Positions 1-8,894 are shown, numbered from the stretch's first letter. The stretch: 38,350 nucleotides of DNA from Bacteroidota bacterium (GCA_023447335.1 JAEXOD010000095.1:1-38350), one strand, 5' to 3'. Numbers and translations are program-made. The notes: generated by a model not told the origin, from the sequence alone.

Positions 1-2013
1 TATCCATAAAGCGCGGGTTAATACTGCACTTGCAACTTCTTTATCTTTTGAATATAATCTTGGTTTCGAAATTTCGATAAACCAATCACAGAAATCATTC
101 CAAATAAAGGAATAAATGATTTTTGAAGCATTGTTAATTTCAAACTTATCTAAAGCATTATTTACGTCTTTAATTGTTTTTTGAAGTTTAGATAAAATCC
201 ATCTATCCGAAAAATCCATATGTTTTTGCATTAAAGAATCGTCAATATCCGTATTTTGTGCGTTCATTAATAAATAACGTCCGGCATTCCAAATTTTATT
301 TGCAAAATTTCTACCGATATCGCATTTATCCACGCTGAATAATACATCTTGACCTAAAGGAGCAATGTAGTTAATCGTAAAGCGTAAGGCATCTGCACCG
401 TAATCGTTAATAACATCCAACGGATCAGGACTGTTACCAAGAGATTTACTCATCTTACGTCCTTTATCATCACGAATAATGCTTGTAAAATATACATCCT
501 TAAAAGGAATATCATTCATAAATTCCATACCGGCAATAATCATTCTGGCAACCCAGAAAAAGATAATATCCGGACCGGGTACCAATAAATCAGTCGGATA
601 ATAATAAGATTGTTCTTCTTTGGTAGTAAACACATCTTGAGCCCATAACCAACTACTTGCCCAAGTATCCAAAACATCGTTTTCTTGTTCCCAATTTTCT
701 AAATCAGTAGGAGGTGTTGTTTCGCAATACAGTTCTCCTGTTTCTTTATTATACCAAACAGGTATTCTATGACCCCAATATAGCTGCCTTGAAATGCACC
801 AGTCTTTTATTCCTGTCATCCAATGTTCATAAGTCTTAATCCAGTGTTCAGGATGTAATTTAACTTTACCTTGCATAACTACATCAAGTGCAGGTTTTGC
901 AAGTTCATCCATACGCATAAACCATTGTTCGCTTAAATAAGGCTCAATAGGAACATTTCCGCGCTGACTGTAACCAACTTTGTTATTATAATCTTCAATT
1001 TTTACTAATAAACCAAGCTCGTCCAATTTTTTAACTACTTTTTCGCGAGCTTCATATCTATCTAAATGTTTAAATTCATCGGGTACATTTTCATTTGTTT
1101 TGGCTTCGGGGGTAAAAATATTAACTATTTCAAGTTTATGACGTAACCCCATTTCATAATCGTTAACATCATGTGCAGGTGTAACCTTAACAACACCCGT
1201 TCCAAATTCCTTATCAACATAACTATCTGCAAAAATAGGTATTTCGCGTCCGACTATCGGTAAAACAACAAATTTACCTATTAAATGAGCATAACGTTCA
1301 TCTTCCGGATTTACTGCAACTCCGGTATCACCTAGCATAGTTTCCGGACGTGTAGTAGCTACAACAACAAACTCGTTACTATCTTTTACAGGATATTTAA
1401 AATGCCATAATTTGCCGTTTACATTTTGAAACATCACTTCTTCATCAGATATTGCCGATTTAGTTACCGGACACCAGTTTACCATTCTGTGCCCTTTAAA
1501 GATATATCCTTTTTTATATAAATCGACAAAAGCTTCTACCACTTTTGTATAGTAATGATCATCCATTGTAAAACGTTCGCGTTCCCAATCACAGCTAACG
1601 CCAAGTTTTTTTAATTGTTGAATAATAATACCGCCGTATTTTTTTTGCCAATCACGACAATGACCTAAAAACTCTTCTCGGCTAATATCTTTCTTCTCAA
1701 TACCTTGCGCCTTTAAATGTTGAACAACTTTTGCTTCGGTAGCTATAGATGCATGGTCAGTTCCGGGAACCCAGCAAGCATTAAAGCCTAACATCCTTTT
1801 ATATCTTATGTAAATATCTTGTATCGAATTATTTAATACATGCCCAAGGTGTAAAATCCCTGTAATATTTGGAGGTGGAATTACAATTGTATATGGTTTT
1901 TTATTAGGGTCAGGTTCTGAATGAAAAAGTCTTTTTTCTTCCCAATATTTATACCACTTATCTTCAACTTCTTTGGGATTGTATGCTTTCGGAATTTCTT
2001 TAAAGCTGTGCAT
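1..2013 (-). CDS. valS: Valine--tRNA ligase, 3' end cut off by window edge
   Basis: Class I aminoacyl-tRNA synthetase that charges tRNA(Val) with valine in the cytoplasm. The visible 671 codons start at an ATG (2011-2013) and stay open to base 1. The HIGH-type signature reads HLGH at residues 55-58, preceded by PPPNITG. The CP1 editing domain shows the ATTRPETMLGD motif and the WCP segment, and the KMSKS loop is present at residues 520-524 followed by LGNSPDP. Family members are usually about 870-900 residues, so roughly 200 residues (the anticodon-binding and C-terminal coiled-coil part) lie outside the window. No leader with T-box features is visible in the 95 bases upstream. The upstream neighbour is an unrelated envelope gene on the same strand. 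The identification is secure. Confidence 0.97.
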   Translation of the reverse strand, partial: MHSFKEIPKAYNPKEVEDKWYKYWEEKRLFHSEPDPNKKPYTIVIPPPNITGILHLGHVLNNSIQDIYIRYKRMLGFNACWVPGTDHASIATEAKVVQHLKAQGIEKKDISREEFLGHCRDWQKKYGGIIIQQLKKLGVSCDWERERFTMDDHYYTKVVEAFVDLYKKGYIFKGHRMVNWCPVTKSAISDEEVMFQNVNGKLWHFKYPVKDSNEFVVVATTRPETMLGDTGVAVNPEDERYAHLIGKFVVLPIVGREIPIFADSYVDKEFGTGVVKVTPAHDVNDYEMGLRHKLEIVNIFTPEAKTNENVPDEFKHLDRYEAREKVVKKLDELGLLVKIEDYNNKVGYSQRGNVPIEPYLSEQWFMRMDELAKPALDVVMQGKVKLHPEHWIKTYEHWMTGIKDWCISRQLYWGHRIPVWYNKETGELYCETTPPTDLENWEQENDVLDTWASSWLWAQDVFTTKEEQSYYYPTDLLVPGPDIIFFWVARMIIAGMEFMNDIPFKDVYFTSIIRDDKGRKMSKSLGNSPDPLDVINDYGADALRFTINYIAPLGQDVLFSVDKCDIGRNFANKIWNAGRYLLMNAQNTDIDDSLMQKHMDFSDRWILSKLQKTIKDVNNALDKFEINNASKIIYSFIWNDFCDWFIEISKPRLYSKDKEVASAVLTRALWI

Positions 2014-2108
2014 AAAATATCTCTATTAATTTTTACATAAACTTTAAATATAATAAAATTTCTTGAATTTTAATTATTATTCCCTCTAATTTCGGACTAT
2101 TCCCAATA

Positions 2109-2948
2109 TTACAAATTCAAGTTTTTATTTATTTTTAGCATTATTCCGTAATAGTATATTTTATTTTTTGTAAAAGCCCCCTTAGGAGAATTTAAGTTTA
2201 GGTTAATTTCTGCTCCGAGTGTATAATCTTCTAGTTTTACAGAATTACCTATGTATATTATATTCTTGTCTTTATCATCATTTTCTATTGATTGAACGGA
2301 ATAAAAATAATTTGTTCCGATATTAAAACTGATATCATTTAATTTATAATAAATATTTAAATTAGCATTAATAGCTTGCCTATCAGGTCTGCTATTAATA
2401 CTTATCATATAGATAGGATTGATAAGGATATGAATTCCCAGTTTTTCACTTATTTCGTTTTTATTTACCAAAGTAAATGAGATTGGAACTACATTCATAA
2501 ACCAACTTAAAGATTCTTTCCAACCGTACATATTATTCGCATTGTTATAATTAAATTCACTCAATCTGTTTTTTGAAATATTACCGGGGAATGTTGCCAA
2601 AGGAATACCCAAATTTAGCAACATGTCTATTGTGCTAAATTTAGTCACTTTGTTATCTAAATAACCAACAATAACAATAGGATTAGACAAATCGGTTCTA
2701 GATTCAGTGTTATATCCCAAACGCTCTAATTTTGTATAAGTTGCACCAAATTTTATAGCAAAATAATATTCATCATGTAATTTATATCCTATTTCAACCA
2801 AAGGACTAAAAGTAAATGAGTTAAGATTAGCAGAAGATGGAGCTGTGCTAAAAGTTATATTCCCCTTAATTTCTAAATTGTTTTGAGCATACATATTTAT
2901 AACGGTAGCGAACACCAAGAAAATTAAAACACCAATTTTTTTATACAT
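2109..2948 (-). CDS. Putative outer-membrane beta-barrel protein, function unknown
   Basis: About 279 residues. I chose the ATG at 2946-2948 rather than an in-frame TTG 18 bases upstream, because AAGGGG lies about 8 bases before the ATG and because this start falls one base after the stop of the upstream lipoprotein gene. A signal peptide is visible (YKKI, hydrophobic core, cleavage after NMYAQ). The mature part has alternating polar/hydrophobic stretches, many Tyr/Asn and a C-terminal aromatic-rich strand, as in small outer-membrane barrels of this phylum. I recognise no family. It probably forms an operon with the NHL lipoprotein gene, which suggests a joint envelope role; this is inference. 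The barrel call rests on composition only. Confidence 0.6.
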   Translation of the reverse strand: MYKKIGVLIFLVFATVINMYAQNNLEIKGNITFSTAPSSANLNSFTFSPLVEIGYKLHDEYYFAIKFGATYTKLERLGYNTESRTDLSNPIVIVGYLDNKVTKFSTIDMLLNLGIPLATFPGNISKNRLSEFNYNNANNMYGWKESLSWFMNVVPISFTLVNKNEISEKLGIHILINPIYMISINSRPDRQAINANLNIYYKLNDISFNIGTNYFYSVQSIENDDKDKNIIYIGNSVKLEDYTLGAEINLNLNSPKGAFTKNKIYYYGIMLKINKNLNL

Positions 2949-2949
2949 A

Positions 2950-3882
2950 TTATTTATCCCCTTCAATAGTTAGAAGAACTTTTCCGTCTTTGTTAACCTT
3001 ATGGACTTTATTATCATCTACATCCGTAATCCATAGGTAGTTGTTTTTATCAACAAATATTGAATGGGGATTTTTAAAAACTCCATGTAAAATTTCACGA
3101 TTAAATGCCCCGGTTAAAGCGTTAAATACCTTAATAGACGCATTGGGAGTATCTTCACCTACAAATAACTCATTACCACTAAAGGCTACACTAATAGGTT
3201 TTGAAACATATTTTTTAACTTCGGAGATCCAATTAAAATCCGGAATAAATGTAAAACTTTTATTTTCATTGGATATAATTTTATCTAATTTGCATACATA
3301 ATTTTGTTTAATATCGACAATATAACAACTAGTTCCGTCTTCGTTAACGGAGATCGAGTGTCCCCAATTTATTTTTCCTATACTATCACCAAATAGATCA
3401 TCGTACAAAATCATTTCTCCGGATTTATTTAATATTGATATCCCTGCATGTGTGTTTTCTCCCTGATTTCCTCCGTCTAATGAATAAATTATTTCGTCTT
3501 CGGTTATAGCTAAACTCCAAGGACGTCCCAAGTTTTTACCATAAATCTCTTTAATATAATTGTCTTTATTATCAAAAATCTGAATTCTACCGTTATCTCT
3601 ATCCGCAATCCACAAATTATCTGCCGAATCTAATAAGATACCGTGAGGATTTTGAAACTCCCCTTTATCATATCCTTTTGAACCGAATGATTTAATATAA
3701 TTCCCTTCCGAATCGAATACTACGATTCTTGAATTATAATATCCGTCAGCAACATAAATTAAACCGTTTGGTTTAACTACTGTCATTGTTGGACCGTCAA
3801 ATTTAATAAAACTTTCCGGCTCGTTAACACAAGAAACGAATAAAAAGATACTTAGCGTTATAGCTATTATTTTATAGTTCAT
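2950..3882 (-). CDS. NHL-repeat beta-propeller lipoprotein
   Basis: 310 residues. The N-terminus is a lipoprotein signal with lipobox LFVSC, so Cys18 is the likely lipidated residue and the protein is envelope-anchored. The remainder consists of repeated NHL-type blades, for example FGSKGYDKGEFQNPHGI, the segment with LWIADRDNGRIQIFD, and a final blade with LWITDVDDNKVHKVNKDG. This spacing fits a six-bladed propeller of the NHL/SMP-30-like fold. Such proteins usually serve as binding scaffolds, and the ligand cannot be read from the sequence. The stop lies one base before the ATG of the downstream barrel-like gene, a translationally coupled arrangement. The 119 bases upstream probably hold the promoter, but I see no convincing motif there. 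Confidence 0.8.
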   Translation of the reverse strand: MNYKIIAITLSIFLFVSCVNEPESFIKFDGPTMTVVKPNGLIYVADGYYNSRIVVFDSEGNYIKSFGSKGYDKGEFQNPHGILLDSADNLWIADRDNGRIQIFDNKDNYIKEIYGKNLGRPWSLAITEDEIIYSLDGGNQGENTHAGISILNKSGEMILYDDLFGDSIGKINWGHSISVNEDGTSCYIVDIKQNYVCKLDKIISNENKSFTFIPDFNWISEVKKYVSKPISVAFSGNELFVGEDTPNASIKVFNALTGAFNREILHGVFKNPHSIFVDKNNYLWITDVDDNKVHKVNKDGKVLLTIEGDK

Positions 3883-4001
3883 ACAATCCTTTATTTTTTT
3901 AGCAAAATTAAGTTTTGTAGAATTAACAAAAAATAGCCCAAAACTACGTTTTTAATTGATTTTTTGTACTAATACAAAAGTATGAGGTGATTAAAATGCC
4001 C

Positions 4002-4901
4002 TTATTTAGTCAATTTATTAACTAATTGCATCTTATTTGCCGAATCTGTTTTTTGGTAAATGTTTTGTAAGTGTGATTTTACGGTATTAATTGAAATAAA
4101 CAGCTTTTCGGCAATTTCTTTATAACTATCTCCTTTAATTACCAATAAAGCCACTTCTATTTCTCTTTCGGTTAATGAATATTTGTGTTGTAAAGTATGT
4201 ATTACTTTAATCTCCTTGTCCTCATTTATAAGGCTGTTTGCATTTTTGCTTAATAAATAGTAAACAAAATATCCTCCTAAAAGTATGTACACAATCGGAA
4301 ACATTTTAAAACCGACTATTTCTAAAAAAAACGTATCCGAAACAACACATGGAAGCGAAATTGCTAAAATTACTAATAAATAGAACAACTTAGATTTAAC
4401 AGAATTGTTTGTTTCTTTTTTGTAACTTAGTATTAACAGATAAAAATTATAAAATAAAACAATTACAAATACTATATCCTTAATTAAAATACGAGAGATA
4501 TCGGAAGTAAAAACTTTAGGAAATAAACTAATGGAGTAGTTAATTATTAATACCGCTATGGTTATTATTCCGATTGTTTTATTTCTTTTATCTTTATTTT
4601 CAACCGTAACAAATTCATGAATAAATATTGTAACCGTATACATTACTAACAGCAAAAAAACCGGATTTTCAAGATATCGTAAAAATGTATAAAGGTCTTT
4701 ATTCCTTTCAATAATATTAAATTTATAGTAATCCGAAAAAAGATTAAGAAAAGAAAGAGTTGAAAATGTGCTATAGAAGTATAAAAACTTTTTTAACAAC
4801 TCGCTTTTATTCTGCTTAATAAATACAAAAAATGAAATGCTTAATAGTCCGAATCCGACTATTAATGCGATAAAAAAGTAAAAAATACTAAACTGTTCCA
4901 A
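4002..4901 (-). CDS. Membrane-embedded LuxR-family regulator (7TM-LuxR type)
   Basis: 299 residues. About seven hydrophobic segments occupy residues 1-215. They are followed by a cytoplasmic LuxR/NarL-type helix-turn-helix (about residues 235-299) with the core LTEREIEVALLVIKG...YKEIAEKLFISINTVKSHL. This is a one-component architecture in which a membrane sensor is fused directly to a DNA-binding domain. The only usable start in frame is a TTG at 4899-4901, just after two in-frame stops. An overlapping ATG ATG in another frame reads only seven codons. No Shine-Dalgarno sequence is visible, so either the start is atypical or the 5' end is damaged. It lies 77 bases downstream of the response-regulator gene on the same strand and may be read through from it. 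The ligand is unknown. Confidence 0.8.
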   Translation of the reverse strand: MEQFSIFYFFIALIVGFGLLSISFFVFIKQNKSELLKKFLYFYSTFSTLSFLNLFSDYYKFNIIERNKDLYTFLRYLENPVFLLLVMYTVTIFIHEFVTVENKDKRNKTIGIITIAVLIINYSISLFPKVFTSDISRILIKDIVFVIVLFYNFYLLILSYKKETNNSVKSKLFYLLVILAISLPCVVSDTFFLEIVGFKMFPIVYILLGGYFVYYLLSKNANSLINEDKEIKVIHTLQHKYSLTEREIEVALLVIKGDSYKEIAEKLFISINTVKSHLQNIYQKTDSANKMQLVNKLTK

Positions 4902-4978
4902 AATTCATCATTTTTTGTTTTACTAAGTTTAAATTTAAATATAAATTAAAAATATAAAAAATAAAACAAAATTTGCCA

Positions 4979-5665
4979 CTAATTTAAAACAAGCTTTAAT
5001 CCCAACCCATGCATAGTAATAATCTCTACATTTTTATCTTGGTTTAATATCTTTCTCAGTTTATTTATGTAAACATCCAAACTTCGGCTTGCAAAATAAC
5101 TATCGTCATTCCAAATTACTTGTAAAAGTATATTCCGCTCCACAACTTCGTTTTTATGCAAATATAAAAATTTTAATAATTCTGCTTCTTTAGTAGTTAA
5201 CCTATTTTTAATTTCATTAATTGATAATATTCTATTATTATAATCAAAATCAAACTCTCCGATTTTCATTTTAGAAATTTCCGGTTTATTTTCTAAAATA
5301 CCGGTTCGTTTTAAAATAGCATTTATACGAAGCAGTAATTCTTCAGTATTAAACGGTTTAGTAACATAATCATCTGCTCCGATTTTAAATCCTTCAATTT
5401 TATCTTCTTGCAACGATTTTGCGGTTAAAAATATTATCGGAATATTTAAATTAGCCTTTCTCACCTTTTTGGCTAACGAAAATCCGTCTTCCACAGGCAT
5501 CATTATATCAAAAATACACAAATCAAAGCAGCTATTAATAAATGAGTTCCATGCATAAGCCCCGTTACTTTGCAAAACAACTTCAAACCCGTTTTTCTCG
5601 AGTATTTCTTTAATCAAAAACCCTAAATTAATATCATCTTCTGCCAATAAAATTTTTGTTTTCAT
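4979..5665 (-). CDS. Two-component response regulator, OmpR/PhoB family
   Basis: 228 residues. The receiver domain (about 1-120) has the acidic pair E9/D10, phospho-acceptor D53 (IFDIMMP), T81 and K103 (KPF). The C-terminal winged-helix domain (about 130-228) shows the LTTKEAELLKFLYLHKNEVV and RSLDVYINKLRKIL motifs of OmpR/PhoB regulators. The gene overlaps the kinase gene by four bases (ATGA), so the two are translationally coupled and form a cognate pair. The likely DNA target is the TTAAC repeat array upstream of the kinase (7230-7265), which would mean autoregulation and control of the divergent gene. That link is inference from position and repeat phasing. Confidence 0.95.
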   Translation of the reverse strand: MKTKILLAEDDINLGFLIKEILEKNGFEVVLQSNGAYAWNSFINSCFDLCIFDIMMPVEDGFSLAKKVRKANLNIPIIFLTAKSLQEDKIEGFKIGADDYVTKPFNTEELLLRINAILKRTGILENKPEISKMKIGEFDFDYNNRILSINEIKNRLTTKEAELLKFLYLHKNEVVERNILLQVIWNDDSYFASRSLDVYINKLRKILNQDKNVEIITMHGLGLKLVLN

Positions 5666-7188
5666 AATTTAGGTAAAATAATAGTAAAACATGTTCCTTT
5701 CCTTAATTCACTTTCAACCGATATTTTTCCGCCTAATGCTTCAACCGATTTTTTAACATAACTTAATCCCAAACCATACCCTTTCCCTTTATAAATATTT
5801 CCGGTCGGAACTCTAAAGAATGGTTCAAAGATTTCTTTTAAATACTTTTTTTCGATACCATAACCATTATCTTGAATAGTTATTTTAATTTCCCGATCAC
5901 TATCAAATACTGCTATCTTTATTTCCGGAGTTACCGAACAGTACTTAATTGAATTATCTACAAGATTGTTAATTATATTACTTAAACAAAACAAATCTGT
6001 ATTAATACTTATAAGATCGTCCGAATATTCAACGCTAATTTTTCCGCCAATTTGCTCAGCCAACACTCTGTATTTTTCAATTATTTTATTTATTTCCAAA
6101 ACAACATTCGTTCTTTCAACCGATATTTTAAAACCACCGTGTTCTAACTTGGCACCGTTAAGCAAACTTTCTACCATTCCCTTTAATCTATCGTTTTCTT
6201 GAGCAATTATATCTAAATATTTAGCTTGTTCATTTATATTAAAAGACTTAATCATTTCTCCCGCAAGCCCTATGGAAGCAATAGGGGTTTTAAATTCATG
6301 AGTTACGTTGTTAATTAGATCAGTTTTTAACTCGCTTATTTTCTTTTGTAAAAAATAGGATTTTATTGTTTTATAAAACACATAAATGTTTAGGGTTAAA
6401 AACAATACTGAGAATAATAGTATTAAACCGATTTTTTTAATAAAATACAAATAATCATCTTTTACAAAAACACTTAAATAATTAGTATTTTTATCAAACG
6501 GATTTTGAAACACCGGAAGTTTATATTTAGCATTAATTAACTCATTTTTATCACAATTTTTAGTTTTATAAACAACTGAATCTGACGGATTGTTAATAAT
6601 TCCAAAACAATATTCGTTACTTATTCCCTTCTTATTTAGATTTGCCTTAATTAAAGAGTCAACGGTTTTGAACGGAATTCTATCTTCAAATTTTAGATTA
6701 AAGTCAAAAACAAAAACATTTTCGAATACCTTATCTATTATCTTTTTCTTCTTATTTATTATTGAGTCGATTTGTTTCCCTTTTGAAGTTAGATTGATAA
6801 TTGTATCATTGTTCAATACTATCATACTTCCGTTTTTATTTGAGAAATTAAAACTATTATCAATTTTAATATCTACAGTTGTTTTTTGTTTTTTATTTAT
6901 TTTTTCATGTTTTTCTTTATGTAAATATCCGGAATTTGTTATTGTATTGGCATGATAAACAAAATTATCTGCATTTGTTTTTTTTGCAATAATTTTAATA
7001 ACTTGCTTTTCTGTTTCGTATTTCTCTATATCCAAAACAGTATTATTAATAGCTTCAGACAAGTTTTTATTTAAACGCTCATTTTCAAGTCTTAAAATAG
7101 AATAAATCCAATAAAACTGAACAAACAACAACCCGATTGTTGAAATGGCTATTAAACTAATAAATAATTTTAATTTTTTTTCTTTCAT
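5662..7188 (-). CDS. Membrane sensor histidine kinase
   Basis: 508 residues. There are two membrane spans (about residues 7-32 and 251-274) bracketing a periplasmic sensor region of about 215 residues that is Lys/Asn-rich and matches no family I can name. The dimerisation/phosphoacceptor helix has the H-box NNVTHEFKTPIAS with His297. The ATPase part shows the N box (NIINNLVDNSIKY), G1 (DNGYGIEKKY), an F box (EIFEPFFRVPTG) and G2 (GKGYGLGLSYV), so the enzyme looks complete. It is the first gene of the two-component operon, with the response regulator overlapping its stop. The divergent neighbour encodes a small secreted charged protein, an arrangement seen for envelope-stress systems. The signal sensed is not evident. 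Confidence 0.95.
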   Translation of the reverse strand: MKEKKLKLFISLIAISTIGLLFVQFYWIYSILRLENERLNKNLSEAINNTVLDIEKYETEKQVIKIIAKKTNADNFVYHANTITNSGYLHKEKHEKINKKQKTTVDIKIDNSFNFSNKNGSMIVLNNDTIINLTSKGKQIDSIINKKKKIIDKVFENVFVFDFNLKFEDRIPFKTVDSLIKANLNKKGISNEYCFGIINNPSDSVVYKTKNCDKNELINAKYKLPVFQNPFDKNTNYLSVFVKDDYLYFIKKIGLILLFSVLFLTLNIYVFYKTIKSYFLQKKISELKTDLINNVTHEFKTPIASIGLAGEMIKSFNINEQAKYLDIIAQENDRLKGMVESLLNGAKLEHGGFKISVERTNVVLEINKIIEKYRVLAEQIGGKISVEYSDDLISINTDLFCLSNIINNLVDNSIKYCSVTPEIKIAVFDSDREIKITIQDNGYGIEKKYLKEIFEPFFRVPTGNIYKGKGYGLGLSYVKKSVEALGGKISVESELRKGTCFTIILPKL

Positions 7189-7229
7189 AATTCAAATTTA
7201 ACAATAAAACTTTAGTTTTACATTCCATT

Positions 7230-7265
7230 TAACATTTTTTAACATTTGTTAACTTCTATTTAACT
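7230..7265. promoter_or_regulatory. Four phased TTAAC direct repeats, likely response-regulator binding site
   Basis: In the 138-base divergent region between the kinase operon and the secreted-protein gene, TTAAC starts at 7230, 7240, 7250 and 7261. The first two are each followed by ATTT. The spacing is 10, 10 and 11 bases, one helical turn, so all copies face the same side of the DNA. Tandem direct half-sites about 10-11 bases apart are the standard layout for OmpR/PhoB-family dimers, and four half-sites would hold two dimers. The assignment to the adjacent regulator is inference. Confidence 0.6.
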
Positions 7266-7326
7266 CAATCGTCTAAATATATGTCCTATTTTTGAGTTAA
7301 ATCATTAATAAACTTTAGGAGATAAA

Positions 7327-7935
7327 ATGAAAAAGATACTTATTTTAGCAATGATAATAACTGTCAGCGTTACTTTATACTGCCAAGACAAGAAGGAAAT
7401 TAAAGAAAAACTTAAATCATTAAAAGGAGATGTAAAAGAAATTACAATTAAAACAGATAAAGAAACAATAACATTCAAAGGTAAGGAAGCTGAATACGTT
7501 TTTAAAAACATTAAAAAGCAAAAAGAAAAAGAAATGAAATTCGTTATTACATCCGGCGATGATGATGATGAAGTAATTTATTTAAATGGAGACAAATTTG
7601 ATTGGGTTGGTTGTGATTCACTTTCAAAAATGAAAATGATTAAATTAGATTGGGTAGATGCGGATTCTATTCTAAATACTAAGAAATTTAAATTCGATTT
7701 TAATATTGACGATTCATCCATTGTTTATAAAAATATGAATATCGAAATTAATGACGGAAATAAAAAATTAATAATCATAGAAAAAGATAAAAACGGAAAT
7801 GAAACCGAAAAGATCTATGAAGGCGAAGAAGCCGAAAAGAAATTAAAAGAAATGGAAAAAGAAGGCAAACTTAAAAAACATGTAAAGAAAGTAATAATTC
7901 ACGAAAAAGACGATATTAAAAACGACAAACAATAA
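7327..7935 (+). CDS. Small secreted Lys/Asp/Glu-rich protein, function unknown
   Basis: 202 residues. The ATG is preceded by AGGAGAT at good spacing. An N-terminal signal peptide is visible (KKILILAMIITVSVTLYCQ); the Cys near its end (LYCQ) is not a clean lipobox. The mature protein is extremely charged, with long Lys/Glu runs, a SGDDDDE patch and two related segments (KGKEAEYVFKNIKKQKEKEM and YEGEEAEKKLKEMEKEGK) that look like an internal repeat. The middle (about 85-140) is Asp-rich with GDKFDWVG and DWVDADS. It is divergent from the two-component operon and shares the TTAAC array, so it is probably a target, perhaps an accessory sensor or envelope-stress protein. I recognise no family. Confidence 0.8.
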   Translation: MKKILILAMIITVSVTLYCQDKKEIKEKLKSLKGDVKEITIKTDKETITFKGKEAEYVFKNIKKQKEKEMKFVITSGDDDDEVIYLNGDKFDWVGCDSLSKMKMIKLDWVDADSILNTKKFKFDFNIDDSSIVYKNMNIEINDGNKKLIIIEKDKNGNETEKIYEGEEAEKKLKEMEKEGKLKKHVKKVIIHEKDDIKNDKQ

Positions 7936-7960
7936 AATTTAGACACGACTACCGTTTTAC

Positions 7961-7997
7961 TTTCCCCCTTTTTTTAAGAAATTAAAACTGGGGGAAA
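7961..7997 (+). terminator. Stem-loop after the secreted-protein gene
   Basis: TTTCCCCC (7961-7968) and GGGGGAAA (7990-7997) are perfect complements around a 21-base AT-rich loop, 25 bases after the stop codon. The stem is followed by AT-rich sequence but no clean T run, so intrinsic termination is plausible rather than certain. The rest of the 205-base gap up to 8140 is AT-rich with nothing I can name. Confidence 0.45.
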
Positions 7998-8140
7998 TAT
8001 TAAATTTTCCGCGAACTTATTACTGTAATTTTTACGGTTTCAAATTTTTATTTCCTCTTTCTCTTCTTATTTCTTGATAATAGCATATAAATTATATATT
8101 TTTATGTTTTACGTTAAAAATTAATTTATATGGCACTGTA

Positions 8141-8884
8141 ATGAACAGTTTTTTTATTGAATGGTCGAAGCAAAGAGCAAGAGCAATTATAAATTTTATT
8201 TTTTCGATTATCTATACCGGTAATGGTCGTTATTGCCCTATTTGCGAAAAAAACTCAAGAAAATTTTTGAGCTACGGGAAACAGATAAAAAGAGAAGATG
8301 CCATTTGTACAAATTGTGGTTCTTTTGAAAGACATCGTTATGTTTGGATTTATTTCCAAAAATTTACAAATTTATTTAACAATAAACCCAAAATGATATT
8401 ACATGTTGCTCCCGAAAGCTGTTTTGTCCCTCCTTTAAAGAAAGCTTTTGGAAATGATTACATCACTGCGGATTTATATAGTCCCCGCGCTGACGTAAAG
8501 ATGGATATTACTGATATTCAGTACCCTGATAATTATTTTGACGTAGTATATTGCAGCCATGTTTTGGAACATGTTCAAGATGACAAAAAAGCAATGAGAG
8601 AATTCCATAGAGTACTAAAAAGTGACGGTTGGGCTATGTTACTTGTACCGATTACTACAGAAAAAACTTATGAAGACCCTTCAATTATGGATCCCGAGGA
8701 AAGATTAAAAGCATTTGGTCAAAGAGACCATGTAAGGTGTTACGGATTAGATTACATCGACAGATTAAGAGAATCCGGTTTTAAAGTAACAATTGCTAAA
8801 GTTGAAGAAACTTTTAATAGAGAAGAAAGAATACTTATGGGTTTAACAGACGCAAGCGGCGATATTTATTTTTGCACAAAGTAA
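8141..8884 (+). CDS. SAM-dependent methyltransferase with N-terminal zinc-ribbon-like motif
   Basis: 247 residues. Two CxxC pairs (C32/C35 in YCPIC and C56/C59 in ICTNC) near the N-terminus look like a small zinc ribbon, followed by SFERHRYVWIYF. The rest resembles type-11 methyltransferases: HVAPE at motif I, YFDVVYCSHVLEHVQDD at motifs III/IV, then a hydrophobic strand and FHRVLKSDGWAMLLVPI. The usual glycine-rich GxGxG of motif I is replaced by HVAPESC, which is common in this zinc-ribbon subgroup. The substrate is unknown; relatives often sit near surface-polysaccharide genes, but nothing here supports that. It converges on the radical SAM gene with only 10 bases between. No Shine-Dalgarno sequence is visible. 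Confidence 0.85.
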   Translation: MNSFFIEWSKQRARAIINFIFSIIYTGNGRYCPICEKNSRKFLSYGKQIKREDAICTNCGSFERHRYVWIYFQKFTNLFNNKPKMILHVAPESCFVPPLKKAFGNDYITADLYSPRADVKMDITDIQYPDNYFDVVYCSHVLEHVQDDKKAMREFHRVLKSDGWAMLLVPITTEKTYEDPSIMDPEERLKAFGQRDHVRCYGLDYIDRLRESGFKVTIAKVEETFNREERILMGLTDASGDIYFCTK

Positions 8885-8894
8885 AAGAATTCCA

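Noticed and set aside
2014..2108. A T-box or other leader for valS
   Set aside because: The 95 bases upstream have no stem-loop with specifier features and no terminator, and T-boxes are not expected in this lineage.
7305..7511. A 68-codon minus-strand frame over the start of the secreted-protein gene
   Set aside because: It lies inside a well supported plus-strand gene with ribosome-binding site and signal peptide, and has no coding features of its own.
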